Shown in pieces: positions 31,367-43,797 of a stretch of DNA of 64,000 nucleotides. Each line of letters starts with the position of its first letter. Position 1 is the stretch's first letter. Below the pieces are notes generated by a model. The model saw only the letters and a program-made list of their open reading frames with translations. It was not told the origin of the DNA and did no database searches. The stretch is from Kingdonia uniflora (lineage: Eukaryota > Streptophyta > Magnoliopsida > Ranunculales > Circaeasteraceae): positions 1,114,001-1,178,000 of the forward strand of contig JACGCM010000655.1 in NCBI GenBank assembly GCA_014058105.1, read 5' to 3'. The translations under genes were made by a program, and so were the position numbers.

Positions 31367-32722
31367 CAATAAGCTAAGATGCATATGGAAGCCAGAGCTG
31401 GGGTTTAGCCCCCCAAAAAAGGAGATAGGATAGACGGCTATCACAGCGACAGTGGTTTCGGTTCCAATCTGGTATAGAACTTGCATACGGCGAGAGCTAA
31501 GGCAACGATGGAGTCAGTAGAGATGCTTAGTCCAATCCCAGCCCTAAGTCCAAACAATTGAAGATGCCAACCGATCCCAGCCCTAGGTCCAAAGAAGATG
31601 CGAACCGATCTTTGACTCAGGTGGAAGGAAGATGAAGTCAGAGCTTTGACTCAGGTGGAAGGAAGATGCCAACCGCTCTTTGACTCAGGTGTGTGGAAGG
31701 AAGATGCCAATTTTCTTTATTTCCTATTTTCACGCTCTTTTTTTCAGGTGGGCTAAAGATGAAGTCATCGCTAAAAAGAGATGGCTGAAGTCAGGTAACT
31801 TGCGTACGCTGAAATAGACATTACGGTGAAGCTGGCTAGACTAGAAAAAGGTTGAAAGATCTCCAAGACTTGCGTACGGTGTTTAAAAAGGAAGAGATAC
31901 GGAAGACGGCTAGTTTCACTCTTATATAATATGCCACAAAGGAGCAGTTTAGAAGTCGCTCTGTCAATTGTTTGGAACTTGCGTACGTCGTTCCTCTATG
32001 AATCGAGCTGAACAGAAGACAGAGAGTCAAAGGAGGACCCTTAGTCTTTAGAATAACAAGATGATCTAGCGCAGAAGTAGGCGACGTTCATGGTAGTTTA
32101 GAAGTGACTCCAAAAAAAAACCAGCCAGTTCTCTAACTACTAGAGAAGGATGGTCGGTGCGTCAGTCGATGAACTGGATAGATCTCAGATAGGCGCACCC
32201 TAGATAAGGCAGTCAAGGCGAGAGTCAGTTCATAGAAGAGGAGGTGGGTAGCATAGCAAGGATCCTTTTAAAAACAGGAAGCCACTCCGTAAACTTGCGT
32301 ACGTGGAAAAGCAACAAAATGAAGCGCACCTTAGTGCAGCAAGACTCCTAAACTACGGACCATCAGTAACACACAGCCGTAAGGTATAGTAGAAAGGTAT
32401 AGTAGAGAGGAAGTAGTTGTAGTTTAGGATGCTTTTTTTTTCTTTATTTTTTTTAGGAGCTAGCCTGATGCGCTAAATGTTAGGAGAGTGAAGGTATTTT
32501 CCATAAAAGAAGGATCCTAAACTACGGTTCTGTGGAATCAAAGACAGAAGAAAAGCATCAGAGAAAAAGGGGTAGTTTGGAACTTGCGTACGTCAAAAGA
32601 AGAAGAGCTCAGGGAAGAAAAGGGCTTGGAAGGAGTGCGCGACTCTGGACCTATGGTGACCTTGACATTTCTTTTCTTCTTACTTTCGATCGGCGCAGAA
32701 GAAAAGAATAGCCTAGGGCCCA

Positions 32723-32776
32723 TGGTAGACTAGTAGCCTATGGTAGACTAGTAGCCTGTGGTAGACTAGTAGCCTA
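32723..32776 (+). repeat. 18-bp unit repeated three times
   Basis: TGGTAGACTAGTAGCCTA occurs three times head to tail, with one A/G change in the second copy. A further CCTACGGTAG remnant follows, then a GTAGTTTAG module. Confidence 0.9.
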
Positions 32777-34031
32777 CGCCTACGGTAGTTTAGGAGTCTT
32801 TCTTTGTTAAAACACGACAGGTTTAGAGAATAGCTTAGCCACGCGCACCCAAAGCCCATTTCGCTTCTCTAAAAAAAGTAGAAGGAACCAAAAGAACCAC
32901 CACGCTCCAAAAAAGTAGTTGGAGGAAGACCAAGCCTATTGATTTGCTAGTGTGCTACGAAAGGATAGGGAAGAGGGTTTTTTTTGAACCACGACGATAG
33001 ATCTACGCAGCTACCAGAGTAGAGAGAAGAATACATCCTTAGTTCCGCGTCAGTAGATAGCAGTAGATCGCAGTGAGTCCCGATACTGGGTCACGCACAT
33101 AGGAGCCAGAGGCGTATACCTTTTTTTTTTAGAGGCGTATACCTTGCATAGTGGCTGGAGAATCAACCAGAAGCGCGGAGTGTAGTTTAGAAGTCTCCAT
33201 TTCCTCGACACCAAGCGCCGCTCAAACTAGTCTTATCTATAGCTGGGTACAAGTAGGCTATTCTTTCTTGCTGGTCTGGATAATGCTGGGGTGTGTTCTT
33301 GCGTTCTCATCTAGGATCCTTGCGTCATCGCCTATCGACTACTAGAGTGAATATGCTCCACAGCTACCTATGCTTCCACTAGGCTTTCCGCGGCTACGCT
33401 ATGCACCACTGGAAGGGAAGACCAAACTGGCAACGTAGTTTAGAGACACCTTCTTCAAAGTTAGAGCGCATTGAAAGATCGTTGTATAAGCACCAGTAGC
33501 CAACCAGCCCCAAAAAAATGGATCTTCCGGTTTTTTGGGACTGCCGGAAGATCAATCAGCCGAGGACTCTATAACTAGCGGCGAGAACAAGTGCATCTTC
33601 TTCTGGCCTATGAAGCAAAAATGAAAGAGCCCTCCCGGAGAAGAGACCGGTCAGAGCCAGGAAGTTTATATCTGTCAATGGGTTTTTTTTCTGTCTGTAG
33701 AGCTTCGTTTCAATAGGCAAGCGAGCAGTTGTAGCGTTAGTAGAAACCACGAAGATCGGAGCTAAGCTGCTTGTAGCGAGCCTTAGCATACGCGCCTATA
33801 GTCAAAGGAGGGTCGTCTGAGATGGAAGCTTACCTTACCTTACCTATAGCCCTGGTGAACCTCTAGTATCGACTGACGTACATGACGCCACTACTGTTCT
33901 AGTCCTAGCTGGCTACGAAGCTGGCTTATCTCTTGTTCTAGTCCTCTTTTTTTTGGCTACGAAGCTGGCTTATCTGTACCCACAGCGATATAGGCCTCAC
34001 CCCTGCCTCTAGTAAACTGAAGTCAAGTTAG

Positions 34032-34310
34032 GCAACAAGTAGCTAGAAGCGAAAACGAAAAGATAGGCGTAGTTTAGAGACCCAACCTAAACCCTAAACT
34101 CTCTAGGCTAAAAAAAAGCAACAAACTTGCGTACGTAGATAAGAAGCGAAAACGAAAAGATAGGCGTAGTTTAGAGACCCAACCTTAAACAGTTAGAGGC
34201 TAGGCTAAAAAAAAGCAACAAGTAGCTAGAAACATTTGGAGCGAAAAGATAGGCGTAGTTTAGAGACCCAACCTAAACCCTAAACCCTATAGGCTAGGCT
34301 AAAAAAAAGC
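34032..34310 (+). repeat. Three-copy tandem array with one module insertion
   Basis: Three copies of an approximately 90-base unit share GATAGGCGTAGTTTAGAGAC, CCAACCTAAACC and GGCTAAAAAAAAGCAACAA. The unit junction reads CAACAA-GTAGCTAGAA near 34033 and 34216. In the middle junction it reads CAACAA-ACTTGCGTAC-GTAGATAAGAA, an extra 10 bases at 34125-34134. The array therefore records presence and absence of the ACTTGCGTAC module at one site. Confidence 0.85.
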
Positions 34311-35594
34311 CACGAATACCCGAGAAAACCAAGATAAGCAGGGTGGAGCAGCTTAGAGCTAGCGCTAAAAGAGCTATAAAGAAAAGAAAGCGTGAGTAAG
34401 TAGTTTAGCTTTAATTAGAAGGATCCTAGGTAGGATCCTAAACTACGTGCTAGTAGTTTAGAAAGCCAGACTTGCGTACGTTAAAAAGAGTTAGAGCCGA
34501 GTAGCGTAGTTGCTACGCTAGGGTTATGAGCTACGTTCCTTCTTCCTTTCGGAAACTTTTATAAAAAAAAACCAGCACGAAATCTTGATTCTTGATTCTT
34601 GCTGGATTGGATTTATTGCTGCGAAAGAAAATCTAGGAGTGTGCTAATGCTGGAGTTTGGCTGGCGCGATGTTGCTAAAGCGAAATGCCTTTAAAAAGAG
34701 TGGGAGAAATGGTGGCTCCATTGATGCCTCTTAGCGATTTAGCGATGAGATGAGAAAGAAGAACCTACTTGTGGCGGCCACCCGCCTAAAAGGGTAGGGG
34801 GCTTAGACAGAGCGAGCTTACCGACCACGCTGCTATGGTAGTTTAGGATCCTATTTTTTGACAAGCCACAGTAGTTTAGAAGGATCCTTCTAAACTACAT
34901 TTGTTTTGTCTTTTTACGCTATTTGTTTTGTCTTTTAGGGGTCTTGTTTAAAAAAAAAACAATCAAGATGGGGTTGTCGCTCTAAAAAAAGACGCGGTCG
35001 GGGCATGGTGGTTCTATTAGAGAGTCCTACCGGTACGTTCTCTTGCTGGCATTGGGTTTCTTCAAAAAACTCGCAGAATGCTCGACGTCGGTGAGGTTCA
35101 AGAAAAGAGAAGAATAGAAGTTAGCCTAGAAAAGGCTAGCGACACCTACACCTGCCAACGCTTGAAGATCTTTAGAAGACTAGCGACACTTGCACCTGCC
35201 AACGCTGGAAGATCTTTAGAAGACTCGCTACACCTGCCAACGCTTGAAGATCTTTAACGCTTCGTACCTCTAATCTACGTACGCAAGTTAAAGACTCCTC
35301 CGAAAACTCATCTATGTCATTTAACGCTTCGTACCTCTACTCTTTTTAAAGACTCCGAAACTCATCTATGTCAGAAGACAAAACACCAACTCCACTCCTC
35401 AACTCAACTAGTAATGCCGCCAACTCCACTCCTCAACTCAACTAGAAAGTGCCAAGTAAGAAGTAAGATGGACCCTGCGACGAAGGATCCTAGCTAGAAC
35501 CCCCTTGCTGATTGAAAGGGGAGAGGGGGGATCTTACTGACCGTGTCTAAACCTTTAGGGCTCTGAGCTCTTACTTGCAGTCCTCGTAGTCGTC

Positions 35595-35619
35595 GTTGGT
35601 TCATGCCTGATGAACCAAC
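35595..35619 (+). other. Perfect 10-bp hairpin in a unique-looking tract
   Basis: GTTGGTTCAT and ATGAACCAAC pair perfectly around the 5-base loop GCCTG. About 40 bases downstream CCCCTTT and AAGAGGGG form a second stem. The surrounding 35510-35770 is nearly free of the dispersed modules, unlike its neighbours. Two stems in series recall double stem-loops found after some plant mitochondrial genes, but no coding sequence adjoins it, so it may be an orphaned 3' region. Confidence 0.4.
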
Positions 35620-38600
35620 AGCTCGTTTTCTCGATTTCCTCTCAGTCATTCAATTGCCACCCCTTTGTAGAATAAAGAGGGGGGTAGCTTAGCGCCTGAT
35701 GGTTGTAGCGAAGCAACTAAACCTTTTCTACAAAAAGAAGACTCTTCGACGCAACTCACCTAGCGACGCTGCCTTTGGTCTTCTTATTAGGCGCCTAGTT
35801 TAACAATGCCTAAAAAAAAGACAATGAGCGAAGAGCTTGGTGTCTTTAAAAGAAGGGCCTGTTTTTAAAGACAAAAGAGTCTCACAAATGGTCAAACGCT
35901 ATTGTGAAAAAGGAGCTATTGTATGGAACCCCGGGCGTCGCCGGGTGGGCTGTCCAGCTTTGATATCTTTTCACGTCTCTATCTACTAGGCGACCTCGTA
36001 GTTTAGGGAACCGGAGCTACTTAAAGCCCCTCTGCTCTTTATTTAGAGATTTGACCCCGATCAACCTGTTTTTTCATAGAACCTCTGGTGCCTCTTATTT
36101 TTTGGTCTACGCACTATACTCTCAGGTCGTAGCCATCCATAGTGGGTGCAGTAAGAAAGCTATGACTTACTTATTCCCCAACAATCTCTATGCCCTCCGA
36201 TATAACACATACAATGCATTCTCTCTTCTCACAGCATAGCATCTGGAAGTGTCTACGTCTCAACGAGAGTTCTTGAGGGGGAGCTCTCCTTTACCACTAT
36301 AGTCGTCAAACATACAACAAAGACTAGGTGTGTGTTGCCAAAGGACACCGGAGGTGGTTAAAAAACACACTTACGTACTTTTTGTTGAAAAGGGTGTCTA
36401 AACTACTGCTCCATCATCTGCTAAAGCTACTATGAAACTCTTATTCGTAGTTTAGTACGCAAGTGTAGGATTTTTCTATAGTGAAGGGTTTAAAAGGTAT
36501 TATGGAAAAGAGGCGGAAGTCGCGTGTCCTGTTACGCTCTACTTCGTTGACGACTGCAGTATGCCCCACAAAGGTCCTTGCGTTCTTTTCAGGATCCTTG
36601 CTAGAAAGGGTTCGTGTCCCGTTTGGTAGCAGCGTGAATGTCTAGTCGTTAGGGTAGTCTACCTATAGGCCACTAGAGGAGCATCAGCATCATAGGCTTT
36701 TTTTAGGGTTTTACCTCTCAGCTTTCTATGATAGGCGCATTACGTAGTTTGTAGTTTGGATCCTATTTTCCATCATCCACTATTGATCCGGAGATTTTTC
36801 ATGTCAAAACACCTAAGAGCGTGTCGGACAAGACTCCCATTCATAAGGAAACCTATGCCTAAAAAAAAACCTAAAAAAAACACACATTCAGAGCGCACAG
36901 TCAGCAAGTAAAGAGAGTTCAGACCGGGGATCCTTTTCTCTTTGTCACTGTCATCGCTTTCGTTCTCGCGTCTGCATAGGTCGGACTTGCGTACGGAGAA
37001 TAGCAAAAGAGCCTAGTTAAGAAGAAGACGACCCCAAAATGGGGTCTAGGTAAAGCGCTTCTAGGAATGAAGAGCCTATCGACGTACGCAAGTTTCTGAA
37101 TAGTCTTAGTTTTGACACGACTGAGTCATGCCACTTCTTGTGCTATCGACGGAATCAAAGACACTTCGGGTGCCCGCTTCTCTTTCTACTCCAGTAGGGG
37201 CTAAAAAAAAAGAAGCATTTCGCTCTAACAACCTACTCTAGCTCTGACCGGCCTAACCGCAGAGTTTGTGCGTCTAGGCAGAGAGCCTAAGAGAGTCGCC
37301 TTGAAAAACCCACACAGCGTCCTCTCTGTGCTATGGTATGTGCTTTTTAAATAAGACCCTCGCTTCATTATTTGTTGACTTCTTGGGTCTTCTACAACTC
37401 GTCTCAATGCTAAAAGACTGACGCGGGATCGGTGAGTGGCAATGCGTACACTCCTGTTCCCGTGGTCAATAGTATTTCTTATAGTTTGCAAAGCGTTCGA
37501 GTCGTTAGCTTAGCAAAAGAAATCCAGCACTCAGGACAAGCATGACGAAAGAAAACAGGTCAAATCAAAGAACAAGGGCCAAAACTGGCGATAGACAAGA
37601 CTTCTTCAAATAGGGCTTTCAAAATAGACATTACGGTGAAGCCATTCAGTAGTTTGTTGGCACCCGCGCCTGTAGGTCTTATTATGCACTAGTCCAATCG
37701 CTATGCTACAATCGCTCTCTTAAAGGCTAGTAGCTAGTAACCACAGAATGCAGGACTTGCGTACGGTGAAGCTATTCAGTAGGTAGTTTGTTGGCACCCG
37801 CGCCTGTGGAATCGATCACCACGAAAGAAGAAAGGAGAAGACAGGGCGATCCGTAGCTATAGCTAGGATCCTTGGCACGATCCTCTCCTCTAACGCTCTT
37901 TTGAACCTGTTCTTCGACGATATCGCTCACTCAACCCTTTGGTGGCTACCTCGAAGTGTGAATGCAAATGTCAGACCTGCTCCAGTCCTCCTTGTAGCCA
38001 AACGAGAAAGAAATGCCATAGATCTTTTTTAGGGTTCCTCTTGGGGGTGTGCTGCAGAACCTTATCTAAGTGGCTAAGGGGGGGGACAGCTTGCAACTCG
38101 AGGTTGACGACACCAGCAAGACTAGCCGTAGTTTAGGATCCTTGTTTAAAACGAGCGTGTGCTTCTAAAACTACGCTATTGGTTAGCACACTCATAGCAA
38201 TCAAGCGCAGATTCTGAACCCTTGCTTTGACGCGGCTAAATGTTTGTTTAAAATGAGCGTGTGCTTCTAACCACACTCATAGCAATCAAGCGCGGATTCT
38301 GACATCCTCCTCCTCTTTCTTAGGATCCTTGCTATTTGCTTGCGCTAAAAAAACTCCTACCATTAATGGGTGTGCGGTATCTTTAGGTGTCCTTTGGCTT
38401 CCACACCGGTCTACGAAGACCCAATCGGAAAGCTCGCTCCCCAGAAGGATAAGGTCGTCTTATCCACCGTCCTCGTTGACAAAAAAAGAGCAAGGAAAGA
38501 CGGGGAAGGTAATTTATACTTCACTAAGAGATGAAGCCTGTGATTGCCCGCCTTTCTTTCTGAAAGCAAAGACCGGCTTCTACTAAGTGCTGACATCTCC

Positions 38601-38844
38601 CCCTCTGTAGGCTATATCCGCTACCGTTCGGCCAACTGACCACTAGGGTATACGGCCTTGGTCTTTCTAATTTGTGACTGACCCAGCAGCTTAGAGGTGG
38701 ATCCTTTTATAAAGACCAACCGCCTCTTTTCCTTAATGCCTTCTTTTAAAGGCTACTCCAAACTACAAACTACAATGCCTTCTTTTAAAGGCTACTCTTT
38801 AATGCTCTTTTGATGATCCCGGAAATCCGGAAGACAGGGGCAAC

Positions 38845-38942
38845 CCTTAGGCGAGTAGCCAGCGCTCCTTTGTTATCACTCGCTGACCTAGGGCAAACCT
38901 TAGGCGAGTAGCCAGCGCTCCTTTGTTATCACTCGCTGACCT
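38845..38942 (+). repeat. 45-bp direct duplication
   Basis: Copies at 38845-38889 and 38898-38942 begin CCTTAGGCGAGTAGCCAGCG and end ACTCGCTGACCT. They are identical by eye with an 8-base gap, and the surrounding GGGCAA is also shared. Confidence 0.88.
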
Positions 38943-41900
38943 CGGGACACCTTAAAGGCGATGCCAGCAACCAGGGCAAGGAGGTAGCAAAATGTAGTTT
39001 TTTTTTGGAACTTGCGTACGCCGGTAAACAATGAAAGAAAAGCAAAAAGAGCAGTTTAGAGCTAAATTGAGCTAAGGCATCAAAGAATAGCCTTTTAAAA
39101 GGAGGCTTCAGCTACTCGACTCTTTCTTCTGGTTATGATAGGGGTGAACGACTGGCTACTTCTTCGGCAAGAAATCAGCTAGTTGCTACCCCTAGTAGGA
39201 AAAAAAGTGGTCAAAGCGTCTTTGGCAGAACTTCCACGTGTGTCGAGTCGGAAGCTAGCATTTCGCCTTCTTTTCGTTCCCTACTAGCAGAACCTTCCAC
39301 GCGTGTCGAGTCTATGAGTCGGGCTCGGCCTTCCTTTTTTTGGCTCGATCTTCCGCACCTTTAAGTGATAGGCTTTTTCATTCCTTACCCTCGCTCTTTG
39401 TGATCAAGTAGCATAGAGTTTTCCCGAGAGAAAAGACTATAGCCTTTGGATGCGCTTTTGAAGATCCTGGCATTGGTCATTCAAATGCGAACGAAATGGG
39501 AGATTGCCCATCCGTAGATTCCGATTCATGATCGACTTTCCGCACGTCTCATTCTTTTACTTCTCACTCAAAGCCATAGACAACCTTGAATGGATAGCTG
39601 GTAGGCTCTACCACTCAGTAGGAGGACGGACTTTAAAAGGAGTAGGAAGAGTCTATAGCTCCTGCTGGAGTCGACCTTGTCTATAGCTCCTACTGGAGTC
39701 GACCTTGTCTATAGCTCCTGCTGGAGTCGACCTTTTTGGGGCCTACGCGGGCTCTTTTGACTTCTGTCCTGGCCTTACATGCTACATGCCTTATACTCTT
39801 CCATGGGCAACCCTGCGCACACACAGGGAAAAAAGGCTAAAGAAAGACTAAGGACCCAAGGAATCTCGCATCATGCGTATGGGCTGTGGGGCCTTCAGTG
39901 TCATCGCGCTATGAAAGGAGGAGGTTTAGGATCCTACGTTTTGTATACCCGGATAGTAGGTAGTGCTTCATTCCATGTGCCTTCTCTAGACAAGTTACTT
40001 GCGTACGGGGAAATGCGCTTTGATAAAAAGACTGAAATACGCGATAAAAGGTTTAGCGCAAGGTAGCAAAATAAGGTATTGAGTGAATTAAGATAAGAAG
40101 GCGAGCCAGAAGCAAGATAAGGTAGCCAAAAAAAAAGGAGCTAAAATTGAAAGCCAGAAGCGGTCACCCGAAAATGTCCATTACTTGGTCCTCTAGAATA
40201 GCGCTGTCTCTGAAAAGAAGAGTTTGGTCCTCCCCCTCCCCGCCCGGAGTTTGCGCTAAACTTGCGTACGAAGAGTTTCTTTTGAAAGAAAGACAAACCG
40301 GAGTTTGCGGGCTCCAAAGAAGGCCATGGGTTTGACTCCTTATAGGCTATAGTGCGTGCTTCGATTCTCCGTTCGCTATTGGATCTTGTTTGCTCCTTTA
40401 AAAAGAGGAGAGTTAGAGTTAGCGACGGAGTTCGAACTTGCGTACGAACTTGCGTACGAAAAGAGGAGCCATAGGTGGAAGCCAGAGGGCTTTAAGTAGT
40501 TTGGAGGCTGGGTTAGGCCCCTAACTGCTTAGAGAGGTGGGAGTTAAGGAGTTGTAGCCTAATGAGTTGGCAACTACTAAGGATTTGTCTAAACTTGCGT
40601 ACGAAAAGAGTTAGACTTGCGTACGTTGAAGCCTGACTTGCGTACGTTTAAAAGAGTAGAAAGAAGTGAAGTGCCACTCCAAACTACAAACTACTAACAA
40701 GCTCTCATTCCTCGGCCTGCGTGGATCTGCATCAACCAATCCATGCGGCTTGGTTGATAAGGAACCTCCTAGGTGACTTCGAGGCCAAGTCAAAAGCTAG
40801 TTTTCTGCTGTTTGTCTTTTCGTACGCAAGTTTCAAAAAAAAGTGTGGCAAAGAATAACAGGGACGTCGCGATTTTCGCCGAGCTAACTTGAGGTAGCCT
40901 AACCGAACCTACTTAGAGGTCCAGACAGAAAGCGTTATCGAAGTGGGGCAAATCAAGAACGAAGTCACCCGGCAAGTTTCATAGCTCCGACTCTTTTAAA
41001 CCCTTCACTATAGAAAAATCCTACACTTGCGTACGTGGAAAATAGTAAACCCTCGTGTTAAAAAATAACTCCAGGATCCTACCTATTCTTGTAGCTTTAG
41101 CAAGAGCTCCAGACTCTTATTTAACGTACGCAAGTCTAACTCTTTTCGTACGCAAGTTTAGTGGGTCTCGTGTCCTGCTTTAACTGACGCTCTAAGGATC
41201 CTTGACTCTTTAATGCTTCTAGGTCTTAAATCCGGCTACCACCTCCAGTGTTCTAGTTTAAAACAGTCAAACTCTGAGCTATTTGAAAGGCTTCTCATTT
41301 TTTCCACCGTCCCTTTTAAACGTACGCAAGTCCTATTTTCCATCATCAAAAAACAACATCACCGTACGCAAGTCTCTCAGCAGTTAGGCTTCCTTTTCTT
41401 TAACTATAACTATTTCTTTTTAAAATAGGATCCTTCTGCTTTTCCGTACGCAAGTTAGATCTTTAATACTTTTTACCTTCGGCTACCTAGCACTTTACTA
41501 TTCACAAGGTCCAAACTACGTTTTCTAAACTACGCTGGCTTTCGCAGGCTTGACGCTCCCTAAAGCCACCAGACCAAAACACACTCCTAGATAAAATCTT
41601 TCTTTTTTTAAGTAGTTTACTTGCGTACGAGGATCCTTCTAAGATTTCTTGAAAATAGCGTAGGTATTTCTTTCTTGCCTTGCTGGAGTGGAGCCATTTG
41701 CTCGTCTTCTCTCTTTTTTTTGGCGTCAAGCTATTTACTTAAAGCTAACGCTTCGTGCTTTTCCGCGTAATGTATATTTAGCGATTTGCGTCAGATTTCC
41801 TATTACCCTAGCTTTTGACAATAGATAAAATCCCTAGAGAAAGCAAAACGCACCAGTCAATAAAGTAACCAAGCAATAGCGTAGTTATAGACGTAGTTTT

Positions 41901-43349
41901 AGAGGCGACATCCAAAAGGGCTTTGGGTGAACATGACGAACATGTATCGTAGCTTGCTTAGGGAATAGCTCCTAAACTACGTATATATGAACGGGAAAAG
42001 TATAGACAGCGCTAGAGAGGACGTAAGGAGTGAAAGTAGTTAGGGGCCTGATGGCTATACTAAGAGAAAAAGCTAGTGGAGCGGCCGCTGACCAAAGAAA
42101 AGGAACCGAGGCGATGTCTTGAGCCAAGCTTCAATCCTCCAACAACCCAGCCATAGCAACCCTCAGTCGCCCTTTTAAACGTACGCAAGTCCGTGTAGTT
42201 GCCAACTCATTAGGCTACAACTCCTAGCCGTAATGTATATTTGTAGTTTAGGCAACTCCTAAACTACTTAGAGTTAGCTCGTAGTTTAGGATCCTACCTA
42301 GGATCCTTCATGCGCTAAACTACAAACTCGCACTTGTAGTTGTATTTAAAAAGCTACTACAACTAGCGCTAGCTCTTTTTCACCGTACGCAAGTTGTTTA
42401 GGATCCTACCTATTTTCTTTTGTCTTTTATTTAATACCTACCCTAGCTCTGAGCTACTTGAAACCTCTAAACTACTCTTTAATGCTCTAAACTACTAAGG
42501 CTTTTTTTGAAAACTTGCGTACGCTCTAAACTACTAAGGCTTGCGCAAGCTCTAAACTACAAGGCTTTTTTTGAAAACTTGCGTACGCTCTAAACTACTA
42601 ATGCTCTAAACTACTTCCGTACGCAAGTTGGTTCTTGAAAGGCTACCCTCGCTAAACTAGACACGAGTCCTTTTTTAAAACAACACACCCCTATCTTGCC
42701 ACCTCAAGCCACTGTGCCGTGCCTTAGACAAATCCTTTTTAAGACTGAACGCGAGAGAAAGACCGAAATCGCGTGATCGCCTATACACGGTGATAGTCTT
42801 TCCCAGCGAGTCTCAACGTACGCAAGTTTGGAGACTTCCTTAACTACATTCCATCTGGTTTGCTTTCTAGTGCTCGAATCACCTACTGGTGTAAAAAAAC
42901 AATGAAAGTAGTTAGAGGACAGTTTTGCTTCGAAGTCTAATTGCGAGCCCATCCATCAACCCAGCGTAGTTTAGAAAAAAAGTGCGAATAGTAAAAGTGT
43001 AGTTTAGAAAGCAAAGTGCTAGGGCTTTAAGTAGGTAGCTTTAGAGGGCTTTAGTAGTTTGTAGTTTGGACACGAGACCCACTAAACTTGCGTACGAAAA
43101 GAGTTATTAAAGAAAAGTGATGGAAAAGCTTTCTAAACCACGTAGTTATGGCTTAGGTAGTTTAGGATCCTATTTTCCATCATCTTTTCCACGTACGCAA
43201 GTGTGGTAGGATCCTAAACTACGAGTAGCTTAAGCAAGTTCCCTAGAGGTGGAGCTGTTTTTTAACAGAGGCGTGCGTTGGGCGCTTTAGTGCGCGAAAC
43301 CCGGGTAAAAAAAGCCTAGTAGTGATTCTTGGCACATTCCGTTCTTCTT

Positions 43350-43797
43350 TTCCTTACTTTTTATTAAACCATTGGACATCAAAAGGCTTACTTGAAAAAA
43401 AAACGAAGGTAGCCGTACGTAAGTTTCAAGTAGCTTAAAGTAGCGTCACTTGCGTACGGTGGAAACAGGCTTTAAAAATATACATTACGGACTTGCGTAC
43501 GTTTAAAAGAGTAAAAAGGAATTGTAGTACAAGGAAAATAGGCGACTCACTTCTTAGAGACCAATTCACGAACATTTGTAGGGCGTTTTAAAAACTCCCA
43601 TTTCATAGCGTACCTCTAGGAATGACCTGAGCCTCATATACGTAGCGTTTAGTAGCTCTTGTTAGGTAGTTTAGGATCCTAGCACGCTACACCAAGACCT
43701 GATCCCTCCTATTGATGTCCAATGGTTTAATAAAAAGTAAGGAAAACTTGCGTACGAAGAAAAGGCTACCTTCGTTTTTTTTTCAAGTAAGCCTTTT
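43350..43797. repeat. Permuted inverted blocks
   Basis: Block A (43350-43380, TTCCTTACTTTTTATTAAAC onward to ACATC) and block B (43381-43414, AAAAGGCTTACTTG onward to GGTAGCC) adjoin in the order A-B. Both recur in inverted orientation as 43714-43744 (A) and about 43764-43797 (B). Read on that strand their order is B-A, with a CTTCGTACGCAAGT module between. Simple inversion cannot produce this. Confidence 0.8.

Noticed and set aside
38590..38650. D-arm-like TAGTGGTCAGTTGGCC on the minus strand
   Set aside because: No matching acceptor or T-arm sequence; cannot be folded into a cloverleaf.
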